This document shows positions 7,203 to 13,794 of a DNA stretch of 16,895 bases, one piece after another. The stretch is from contig CAKVLD010000061.1 of assembly GCA_934755305.1 (NCBI GenBank), positions 1 through 16,895 of the forward strand, read 5' to 3'. Origin of the DNA: an uncultured Clostridium sp. (GTDB taxonomy: Bacteria > Bacillota > Clostridia > Clostridiales > Clostridiaceae). A program made the position numbers and the translations under genes. The first letter of the stretch is position 1. Each line of letters starts with the position of its first letter. The notes below the pieces were generated by a model. That model saw only the letters and a program-made list of their open reading frames with translations, ran no database searches and had not been told where the DNA came from.

Positions 7203-7230
7203 GAATAGATTAATTTCTATTCTTTTATTT
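7193..7230 (+). terminator. intrinsic terminator overlapping a stop codon
   Basis: AAAAGAATAG (7193-7202, ending in the stop codon) pairs with CTATTCTTTT (7217-7226); three more inner pairs including a G-T extend the stem. The T-rich tail runs to 7230. Confidence 0.75.
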
Positions 7231-7264
7231 TATGTTAAAAAACAAGAAAAGTATTAAAAAGGGG

Positions 7265-7293
7265 TTGATTTTATTAAAAAAACTTGATACAAT
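7265..7293 (+). promoter_or_regulatory. strong promoter of the major TasA-like gene
   Basis: TTGATT (7265-7270), exactly 17 bases, TACAAT (7288-7293) with extended -10 TG at 7285-7286. Transcription would start near 7300. Confidence 0.75.
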
Positions 7294-7302
7294 TTTTAAT
7301 GT

Positions 7303-7311
7303 AAAGGAGGT
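7303..7311 (+). promoter_or_regulatory. near-perfect ribosome binding site
   Basis: AAAGGAGGT, eight bases before ATG 7320, is the best match to the 16S rRNA 3' end in the window and points to high translation of the following gene. Confidence 0.85.
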
Positions 7312-7319
7312 AAAGAACT

Positions 7320-7868
7320 ATGGGAGAAAACAAAGGACAAACTATTTTCTTATCAGTAATTGGTATAGCAACTTTATTAGTGGCTATCATAGGTGCAACA
7401 TTTGCATATTTCAAAACTACTATGGGAAATAAAAATGCCGTTACAGGTAGTGTTACAACAGCTAAAATCTCAGCAGTAACATTAGCAGGTACTACATTTA
7501 GTGGCGAAAATATTATGCCAGGTTGGACAAGTGGTGAAAAAACTTTCACTATTTCAACTGAAAGTATAACTGGTAGTGCTTCAGCTGAATATGCTTGTAA
7601 GATTGCTAAAACTGGTGAAGGTACTTCAACAGATTTTGAATATCAAATTACAGGTGCTGATGATACTACTTATGGTGAATGGACTGCTGTTCCTAAAGCT
7701 GCAACTGAAGTTGCTACTGGAACAATCGCAGCTGGTAACCTAAGTGATGCTTACAAAATCCAATTTAGATTTAACGAAACTGGTGCTGAACAAACTAACC
7801 AAGGACAAACTTTTGGTGCTTCAGTTACTTGTGGCTTAACTAAAGTTAACGGTCAAGTTGGACAATAG
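7320..7868 (+). CDS. secreted TasA/camelysin-like protein with SipW-type signal, probable major subunit
   Basis: A 182-residue protein. The hydrophobic segment 9-29 ends GATFAYFKT (25-33), matching the SipW-dependent signal class; TasA of Bacillus has GGTWAAF in this place and is cut after the Ala, so cleavage after A29 is expected. The mature part of about 150 residues is beta-rich: KNAVTGSVTTAK directly after the signal, MPGW at P67 and NQGQTF at Q161. Two cysteines (C93 and C171) could form a disulfide. It is monocistronic, with its own strong promoter, the best ribosome binding site of the window and a terminator. Codon use differs from its neighbours (more GCT, GGT, AAC, ATC and ACT; less AT-rich), as in highly expressed genes. 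By analogy with TasA it may form extracellular fibres (inference). The peptidase SipW is not in the window. The short overlapping frames at 7232-7432 and 7274-7549 are shadows. Confidence 0.8.
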   Translation: MGENKGQTIFLSVIGIATLLVAIIGATFAYFKTTMGNKNAVTGSVTTAKISAVTLAGTTFSGENIMPGWTSGEKTFTISTESITGSASAEYACKIAKTGEGTSTDFEYQITGADDTTYGEWTAVPKAATEVATGTIAAGNLSDAYKIQFRFNETGAEQTNQGQTFGASVTCGLTKVNGQVGQ

Positions 7869-7909
7869 TTTGAATTAACATAGTTAATTTACGATTATTA
7901 ACAAAAATT

Positions 7910-7936
7910 AAGTTAGATTTACTTCTAACTTTTTTT
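7910..7936 (+). terminator. intrinsic terminator of the major TasA-like gene
   Basis: AAGTTAGA (7910-7917) pairs with TCTAACTT (7924-7931), 6-base loop, then T to 7936. Unlike the other terminators here it is separate from the stop codon (41 bases after it). Confidence 0.8.
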
Positions 7937-7946
7937 GTGTTTTGTA

Positions 7947-7975
7947 TTGTAATTTTATCTTTTTTTTGGTATTAT
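7947..7975 (+). promoter_or_regulatory. promoter of the 8000-9806 gene pair
   Basis: TTGTAA (7947-7952), 17 bases, TATTAT (7970-7975) with extended -10 TG at 7967-7968. A start of transcription near 7982 argues for translation from ATG 8000 and not from the ATG at 7988. Confidence 0.65.
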
Positions 7976-7999
7976 AGTATATAGAATATGGTGATGAAT

Positions 8000-8569
8000 A
8001 TGAAAAATAGAGATATTAAAACATATATTTATTCAATAATAGTAGTTTTATCATTTATTTTAGTTGCTATTGGTGCTACGTTTGCAGCACTGGTTTTTGG
8101 TGATGTAGTTGGTAATAAGAAGAATGGTGATGTTAATGTTAAGACTGCTTATGTTACTGCAGCATTTCATGACATACAAGGTTTTAATGATACTAAAGTT
8201 AAACCTGGGTGGAGTAATGAGATGATTTTTGAGATAGTTAACACTTCTAAAGATGATGATGCCGTTGGTAAGTATAGTTTAATGTTTGAAATTGAGAAAA
8301 ATGAAATTAACGATAATAGTTTTGTATATAGTTTAGAGGGAACAAGTACTTTAAATGGGGAAGTGATTAATGAAAGCTCAACTAATAAGGTAGTGAAAGC
8401 TAACGAAGTTAGAGTTCCAGGTGTGTCTGTTTCACTAGGAAGTGGAATAATTAATACTGGAGTAGTTCATAAATATAAATTAAAAATGAAATTTATTGAT
8501 AATGGAGAGAATCAAGATTATTTACAAGGTAAAACTTTTGCTGGTAAAGTTGTAGCCGTAGGTGAATAG
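8000..8569 (+). CDS. TasA-like surface protein with SipW-type signal
   Basis: A 189-residue protein from ATG 8000, chosen because GGTGA (7990-7994) lies at the right distance; ATG 7988 and 7994 are in frame but would have almost no leader. A hydrophobic segment (about 9-31) ends IGATFAALVFGD, a SipW-class variant lacking the Tyr-Phe. The mature part carries KPGW (P69) and NQDYLQGKTF (Q176), so it belongs to the same family as the major subunit at 7320, but has a longer insert between (about 95-150) and no cysteine. It is expressed with the next gene, whose ribosome binding site overlaps its stop. Possible minor or accessory fibre subunit, by analogy with TapA/TasA pairs (inference). Confidence 0.7.
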   Translation: MKNRDIKTYIYSIIVVLSFILVAIGATFAALVFGDVVGNKKNGDVNVKTAYVTAAFHDIQGFNDTKVKPGWSNEMIFEIVNTSKDDDAVGKYSLMFEIEKNEINDNSFVYSLEGTSTLNGEVINESSTNKVVKANEVRVPGVSVSLGSGIINTGVVHKYKLKMKFIDNGENQDYLQGKTFAGKVVAVGE

Positions 8570-8582
8570 AAAGGAAGTTTAT

Positions 8583-9806
8583 ATGAAAGAAAGTAGTAAA
8601 GATTTAAGTTTAATGATTATCACTGTTCTAACTATAATTATGACTGTAGTTGGGGTTACTTTTGCGTACTTTACTACTAAATTTAATCAAAAAAATGCAG
8701 TTAGTGGGACAATTACTACAGCTAAAGTAGGAAATATAACATTTAATGGAGGAAGTAATTTTACTAATAATTCTGACATTGAACCTGGTTGGAAACAAAG
8801 CAAAACATTTACTATTACTGCACCTGCAACAGATGTTGCTAGAACTGTTTATGTAAGGCTTGATTATACTAATAGTTTTAAGGATTTGACATGGAAGTTA
8901 TCTGGAACTGGTTCTAACAGTGCAATATCGGGGGTAATTCCTACTACTAACTCAAGTACTACTGTAACGCTTGTCACTTTAACTATTAATCCACGTAATA
9001 ATGTTCAAACATTTAATTATTCTCTTACACTTGAGTTACCAAATAAAGATATTAATCAAAATTATGATCAAGGTAAATTATTTAAAGGTACTTTGTATGC
9101 TGATTTAGGCGAGGGAGTTAATTCAATATATTATAATAACAAGAATAAAACAGGAACAACTACTAATTTAAATATTAGTTATAATTATAACAAACTTGAT
9201 TATATAGCTAGTACCGGTACTCAATTTATTGATACCGGTTATGTTATGACTAGTAATATTGAAAAAGTTTATATTGATTATGAGAAAACTAATGTAGGAA
9301 GTAATGTATCACTTTGTGGTGCAGAAAAATATAATAGAGCAAGTGCTAATCGTTCTTTTACTATTATTCCTCATGGGACTACAAATAGTTCTTTATACGT
9401 TGGTTCTGGAAGTAGTGCAATTAGTATTCCTAGTAGTTTAAATACTAGATATCAATCTACTATTGATGCTAGAAATTTAAAAGTAACTGCTAGTACTACA
9501 AAAGTTAGTGATGGTACAGTAACTAATAATAATACTAGTTATAGTCAAAGCAATGGTGAATTTACTGTTGTTAATCATTCTATAAATATTTTTGGTAATC
9601 ATACTTCAGGCAAGAATGGTGATCAATTAGCAAGTATGAAATTATATGCTTTTAAATTATGGGATAATGATGTTCTTGTAAGAAATTATATTCCTGTTAA
9701 GAGAAAATCTGATAGTGCTATTGGACTTCTAGATTTAGTTAGTATGAAGTTTTATGCTAATGCAGGAAGTGGAGTATTTACTGCAGGTAGTGTTATAAGT
9801 GATTAA
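8583..9806 (+). CDS. TasA-like domain fused to a LamG/concanavalin-like domain, SipW-type signal
   Basis: A 407-residue protein from ATG 8583 with AAGGAAG at 8571-8577; an in-frame GTG at 8562 overlaps the previous gene and lacks a ribosome binding site. The signal segment (about 8-29) ends VGVTFAYFTT, followed by QKNAVSGTITTAK, closely matching the protein at 7320. The first module (about 30-180) has EPGW (P68) and NYDQGKLF (Q163). From about residue 204 comes a second module opening with DYIASTGTQFIDTGY and closing with KLWDNDVLVRNYIPV, GLLDLVSMKFYANAGSG, the pattern of LamG/concanavalin-A-like lectin domains common in surface proteins of gut Firmicutes. Such domains often bind glycans or proteins, so an adhesive tip role is possible (inference). 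Second gene of a two-gene transcript ending at the terminator 9797-9819. Confidence 0.75.
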   Translation: MKESSKDLSLMIITVLTIIMTVVGVTFAYFTTKFNQKNAVSGTITTAKVGNITFNGGSNFTNNSDIEPGWKQSKTFTITAPATDVARTVYVRLDYTNSFKDLTWKLSGTGSNSAISGVIPTTNSSTTVTLVTLTINPRNNVQTFNYSLTLELPNKDINQNYDQGKLFKGTLYADLGEGVNSIYYNNKNKTGTTTNLNISYNYNKLDYIASTGTQFIDTGYVMTSNIEKVYIDYEKTNVGSNVSLCGAEKYNRASANRSFTIIPHGTTNSSLYVGSGSSAISIPSSLNTRYQSTIDARNLKVTASTTKVSDGTVTNNNTSYSQSNGEFTVVNHSINIFGNHTSGKNGDQLASMKLYAFKLWDNDVLVRNYIPVKRKSDSAIGLLDLVSMKFYANAGSGVFTAGSVISD

Positions 9807-9819
9807 ATTCACTTTTTTT
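9797..9819 (+). terminator. intrinsic terminator around the stop codon of the LamG-fusion gene
   Basis: AAGTGA (9797-9802) pairs with TCACTT (9809-9814); the TAA stop (9804-9806) is in the 6-base loop, and T run to 9819. It faces the terminator of the converging minus-strand gene. Confidence 0.65.
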
Positions 9820-9840
9820 GTTTGATAAATTTAATAAATT

Positions 9841-9867
9841 AAAAAAACAAAGGTTCAACTTTGTTTT
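9841..9867 (-). terminator. intrinsic terminator of the minus-strand remnant
   Basis: On the minus strand AAAACAAAG (9867-9859) pairs with CTTTGTTTT (9852-9844), 6-base loop, ending in seven T (complement of A 9841-9847). The stop codon (9868-9866) touches the left arm. Confidence 0.75.
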
Positions 9868-9873
9868 AATCCA

Positions 9874-9927
9874 AATTTAATTCATTAATATATTCTATGA
9901 AATATAGAGGAATATTAATTATTTTTC
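9874..9927 (-). repeat. 54-bp direct repeat, copy at the 3' end of the ATPase remnant (original position)
   Basis: Encodes the natural C-terminal KIINIPLYFIEYIN. It matches 10864-10917 at 53 of 54 bases (only 9882/10872 differs), with a 45-bp identical core 9883-9927. The copies are 990 bases apart, an exact multiple of three. Confidence 0.95.
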
Positions 9928-10863
9928 CATCTTTACTTAAATTTTTTAATGAAATTCTAAACGATATTTCATTGTCATTTTTTGCATTGTATTTTGTCAA
10001 ACTTGTATTATTAGTGCTCTTATTTGCTTTTACTTCTATGGGTATTATTTTATTGTTTATTTGAACAATAAAATCAATTTCATTTCTATTAAATGTATAA
10101 TAATTAGGTGATTGCTCTAATATATAATTTAATGCGTTAGCAACATAATTTTCTGTAAATGATCCTTTAAATTCTTCAAAAAGTTTATTGCCTTCTAGAA
10201 TGATACTACTATCTAAATTGGACATTCGTCTAAGTAAACCAACATCGTTCATGTAAATCTTATAAGCGGATAAATCGTAATATGCTTTTAGTGGGAAAGC
10301 ACATTTATTTACTAAGTAAGATTTACAAATTAAATTAGCATCATTAAGCCAGTTTAATGCTCCTTCATATTCTCTAGCACGAGCGCCTTCTTTAACCATT
10401 TGATATACAAACTTTTTATTTTTTTTTGCTAATTGTGATGGTATTCCATTCCATATCAGTGAAATTTTATTAGCTGTATTCTCATTTGTATGTTTAGAAA
10501 AGTCACTTTCATAAGCATCTAATATATTTTTTTGAATTGTATTTACTTTTTCTATGTCTTTATTGTTGATCCAACTATATACAACTTCAGGCATTCCACC
10601 AGTTATATAATAAATCTTTAGTTTTTCTATTAATTTATCTTCAAATATTTTTGGTATATTTTTAATTTCTTTAGTTTGTGCCATTACCTCAACTAAGTTT
10701 TTTGAGTCATCTGCAATTAAAAATTCACTAAAAGTCATTGGGTATAAATTTAAGAAATCTACCTTGCCAACAGGAAAAGATGTCTTAGATAATCTTATGC
10801 CAAGTAGTGAGCCTGCACAGGCGACATGATATTCGTTTGCTTCTTCACAGAAGTATTTTAATG

Positions 10864-10917
10864 AATTTAATGCATTAATATATTCTATGAAATATAGAGG
10901 AATATTAATTATTTTTC
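10864..10917 (-). repeat. 54-bp direct repeat, copy at the 5' end of the ATPase remnant (inserted copy)
   Basis: Same sequence, orientation and reading frame as 9874-9927. It replaces the ATP-binding half of the gene. The junction with the family-conserved ALNSLKYF part falls in AT-rich microhomology (ATTAAATT). Confidence 0.95.
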
Positions 10918-11091
10918 TAATTAATAAAACCGTTGTTATAAATTTTCCTATTATATCGTATTTACTTAGTATAACATCACACTTTTGCAAAGTTTTTTGA
11001 TAAAAATATCACATTTTTGTATATTTTGGTAAGGATCAGTGAAAAAATATTTGTTAGTAAATTAACTCTACAATTTGAAAATTTATTTAAA

Positions 11092-11120
11092 TTGAATTCT
11101 TTAGTATTATTTGATATAAT
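11092..11120 (+). promoter_or_regulatory. promoter of the ltaS-tilS-ftsH operon
   Basis: TTGAAT (11092-11097), 17 bases, perfect TATAAT (11115-11120) with extended -10 TG at 11112-11113. Transcription would start near 11127, 23 bases before the GTG start. Confidence 0.8.
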
Positions 11121-11149
11121 TATTTTAGAAGTAAAAAGGAAGGATTCAA

Positions 11150-13171
11150 GTGAAAGAAAGTTTTTCTAAAAATATTATAGTTAAAAAATTTAAGAAGTAT
11201 TTTAGTACAAATATTTTGTTTTTAACATATACTTTTACTTCTGTTTTAATGGGCTTTTTATTAAGATTGTTTACTATGGGGAATGTTAGTGATTTTAGAG
11301 CTTATGTATGTGATTTTATTATTGTTATTGTTATTGGTTCGTTTGGTTATCTTATTAAGCCAAAGAATCAATTTAAATATTTTCTTTGTGTAAGTATATT
11401 GTTTACTGCAATGTGTGTGATTAATTCTATTTATTATAAGTTCTATACAAATTATGTAAGTATTAGTTTACTTAGTACTTTAAGTATGCTTGGTGATGTA
11501 AGCGATTCAGTTACTTCTAAATTAAAGTTAATTCATTTTATTTATTTGATTGGCCCAATTACATTAATTATTGTTAATAAGTTGTTGGTTAAGAAGGATT
11601 ATTATTATAAAGTAGGAAAAGATGAAAAAGGTAAACTTATGTTTAGAAATACTTGTTTGTCTGGTATAATATTAGTTTTTTTAATTATATTTACTATGAC
11701 TAAAAGTGATGGTAGTAAACTTGTTAAACTTTGGAATAGAGATTATGTTGTTAAAAGGTTTGGAATTTATACTTATATGTTTAGTGACTTTGTTACAAGT
11801 GTGCAACCTGCAATTAGTCCTATGTTTAATTATGATGAAGATAGAAGAGAGTTTTTAAATTTTTATAATAGTAAAGATTATACTAAAAAAGAAAATGCTT
11901 ATACAGGTGTTTTTGAGGGAAAGAATGTTATTTTTATTCATATGGAGAGTATACAGAATTTTCTTATTGATTTAAGAATTAATGGAATTGAGATAACCCC
12001 TAATTTAAATAAACTTGTTAAAGAGAGTATGTATTTCAGTAAGTTTTATCCTCAAATAAGTGTAGGCACTAGTAGTGATACTGAGTTTACTTTGAGTACT
12101 GGATTACTTCCTAGTACTAGTGGAACTGTTTTTGTTAATTATTATAATAGAACTTATGAAACATTAGAAAACGCTTTTAGAAGTAAAGGATATTATACGT
12201 TTTCAATGCATGCTAATAACGGGAATTATTGGAATAGAAAGAACATGTATCATACACTTGGTTATGATGACTTTTATGATAAAGATAGTTATATCGTTCC
12301 AACAGATAAAAAGAATAAGGATTATATTGGACTAGGTTTAAGTGATAAGTCTTTTTATGAACAAATTATTCCTATAATTGAAGATATAAAAAATAATCAT
12401 AATAGTTATATGGGTAAGGTTATTAGTTTAAGTAACCATAGTCCATTTAATGATTTAAGTAAATACGGAAATATTAATTTTAGTGTTGAATATAAAGATG
12501 ATGAAGGAAATATTAAAGTTGATAGTTATTTAGAAGATACAGAAATAGGTAATTATCTTAAAAGTGCACATTATGCTGATGAAGCTTTAGGTGTTTTATT
12601 TAAACTTATAAAGGAAAATAATTTAGATGATAATACTGTATTTGTTTTATACGGAGATCATGAAAGTAAACTTGGAAAAGATAATTTAGATTTTTTATAT
12701 AATTATGATCTTGATATACATAAACTTAAAAGTAAGGATGATGCTACTTATATTAATTTAAATAAATATAATTATAATTTACTTAAGAATACTCCTTTAA
12801 TTATTTATACAAAAGATATGTCACCTAAATTAGTAAAGGATGTAATGGGTATGTGGGATGTTTTTCCTACAATAAGTAATATGTTTGGTTTGGAGTGTAA
12901 ATATGCACTGGGGAATGATATTTTTAGTGATAAAGAAAAAATAGTTGTATTTCCAAATGGAGATATTGTTACTAATAAGGTTTATTATAATAATTTGAGA
13001 GAAGAATATGTTTCTTTAAATGGAGAACCAATTAATAATGATTATATAGAGAGAATAAAGAATTATGCTGAAGTTAGACTTGGTGTAAGCAAAGCTATTA
13101 TAGTACACGATTTGTTATATAAGGAAGGAAAAGTTGAAAGGGTGGAAAGAAATGAAGAAAGTATTAAATAG
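11150..13171 (+). CDS. ltaS: lipoteichoic-acid-synthase-type membrane sulfatase
   Basis: A 673-residue protein with GTG start and AAGGAAGG at 11136-11143. The N-terminal third has about five membrane segments (roughly 20-41, 48-68, 76-95, 128-146, 168-185); the outside sulfatase-fold domain runs from about 255 to 600. LtaS polymerises glycerol-phosphate from phosphatidylglycerol on the outer face of the membrane. Seen here: metal-site Glu 266 in IFIHMESIQ; the nucleophile region GTSSDTEF (306-313), where Ser 308 aligns with the catalytic Thr of Staphylococcus LtaS (GKTSDAEF); NGNYWNR; SNHSPF with His 430; and YGDHES with Asp 503 and His 504. It could also be a primase or phosphoglycerol transferase of the same family. 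First gene of an operon; the next gene starts inside its end. Confidence 0.88.
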   Translation: MKESFSKNIIVKKFKKYFSTNILFLTYTFTSVLMGFLLRLFTMGNVSDFRAYVCDFIIVIVIGSFGYLIKPKNQFKYFLCVSILFTAMCVINSIYYKFYTNYVSISLLSTLSMLGDVSDSVTSKLKLIHFIYLIGPITLIIVNKLLVKKDYYYKVGKDEKGKLMFRNTCLSGIILVFLIIFTMTKSDGSKLVKLWNRDYVVKRFGIYTYMFSDFVTSVQPAISPMFNYDEDRREFLNFYNSKDYTKKENAYTGVFEGKNVIFIHMESIQNFLIDLRINGIEITPNLNKLVKESMYFSKFYPQISVGTSSDTEFTLSTGLLPSTSGTVFVNYYNRTYETLENAFRSKGYYTFSMHANNGNYWNRKNMYHTLGYDDFYDKDSYIVPTDKKNKDYIGLGLSDKSFYEQIIPIIEDIKNNHNSYMGKVISLSNHSPFNDLSKYGNINFSVEYKDDEGNIKVDSYLEDTEIGNYLKSAHYADEALGVLFKLIKENNLDDNTVFVLYGDHESKLGKDNLDFLYNYDLDIHKLKSKDDATYINLNKYNYNLLKNTPLIIYTKDMSPKLVKDVMGMWDVFPTISNMFGLECKYALGNDIFSDKEKIVVFPNGDIVTNKVYYNNLREEYVSLNGEPINNDYIERIKNYAEVRLGVSKAIIVHDLLYKEGKVERVERNEESIK

Positions 13172-13793
13172 AAATAAGTTATTTTATTTTACGAGTGTTG
13201 TATTAATTATAATTGTAGTTTTAATTATTGGTGTTAAGTTTGTGAAAGATTTTGTTATTAAAGACAATAAAAATGTTATTACTAAAAATAATCTTGATAC
13301 TTTGGAGTTATATGGTTATACATTAGATGACATGGATGGTAAGTTATATAAAGAGTATTTTGAAGAGTTAAAAAGTGTTCTTAATGGTGAAAATGTAAAT
13401 TATGAAGATTATGCTAAAGATATTGTTAAACTTTTTGTTACTGATTTTTATACATTAGATACCAAATTAACTAGTAGTGACATAGGTGGTGTAGAGTTTA
13501 TACCTAGTAATATGATTGATAATTTTAAAATGAATGCCGGAGATACTATGTATAATCATATTAAATCTAATCTTTATGGTGATAGGAAACAAGATTTACC
13601 TATTGTTAAAAGTGTTAATATAGATAGTATTAATGAGATTAATTACACATATAAAGATAAAGAATATTCTGGTTATAAAGTAAGGGCTTCTTGGGAATAT
13701 GAAAAAAATATGGGGTATGATAAAGAAGGAGAATATATTTTAATTAAAGATAATAATAAGCTTTATATAGTGTCCAATGTAAGTGGGGAGTAG
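13152..13793 (+). CDS. membrane-anchored protein, function unknown
   Basis: I do not recognise this protein. From ATG 13152 (AGGGTGGAAAG upstream) it is 213 residues; an in-frame TTG at 13134 with AAGGAAGG before it would add six residues. A basic start (MKKVLNRNK) and one membrane segment at about 10-30 suggest a single-pass protein with the rest outside. The body has a helical part (about 60-115, with YTLDDMDGKLYKEYFEEL) and a C-terminal beta-rich part (about 150-213, with YKVRASWEYEKNMGY), reminiscent in layout of NTF2-like domains, but no motif supports a function. It overlaps the end of the ltaS-type gene by 20 bases and its stop lies one base before the tilS ATG, so the three are translationally coupled. 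Confidence 0.75.
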   Translation: MKKVLNRNKLFYFTSVVLIIIVVLIIGVKFVKDFVIKDNKNVITKNNLDTLELYGYTLDDMDGKLYKEYFEELKSVLNGENVNYEDYAKDIVKLFVTDFYTLDTKLTSSDIGGVEFIPSNMIDNFKMNAGDTMYNHIKSNLYGDRKQDLPIVKSVNIDSINEINYTYKDKEYSGYKVRASWEYEKNMGYDKEGEYILIKDNNKLYIVSNVSGE

Positions 13794-13794
13794 T

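Larger units (their letters stand above)
9866..10990 (-). pseudogene. remnant DUF4143-family AAA ATPase gene lacking its ATP-binding N-terminus
   Basis: The frame (374 codons from TTG 10990) matches the AAA_14/DUF4143 family from residue 40 on: ALNSLKYFCEE, CAGSLLGIRL, SFPVGKVDFLNLYPMTFSEFL, then DUF4143 with DFSKHT, KEGARAREYEGALNWL and the nuclease-like end FTENYV, NEIDFIV, PIEVKAN. Full-length members run about 390-430 residues and begin with a Walker A (GARQVGKT) and a Walker B around residue 90. Both are absent. In their place residues 1-39 contain a copy of the protein's own C-terminus (KIINIPLYFIEYIN), encoded by a 54-bp repeat. There is no ATG or ribosome binding site before residue 80, and a TATAAT lies inside the first codons (minus strand, about 10955-10950). 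Probably not functional, though the frame is still open. Confidence 0.75.

Noticed and set aside
7320..7420. Type IV pilin (class III signal) reading of the N-terminus
   Set aside because: There is no G-[FM]-x4-E processing site before the hydrophobic stretch. The GATFAYF ending and following residues fit SipW-class signals much better.
7232..7549. Overlapping frames on both strands around the start of the major TasA-like gene
   Set aside because: The plus frame (7232-7432) spans the terminator tail, the promoter and the ribosome binding site of the next gene; the minus frame (7274-7549) is antisense to its signal sequence. Both lack ribosome binding sites.
9866..10990. Intact DUF4143 ATPase starting at TTG 10990
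   Set aside because: No ribosome binding site, no Walker A or B, and a first segment that is a copy of the gene's own 3' end.
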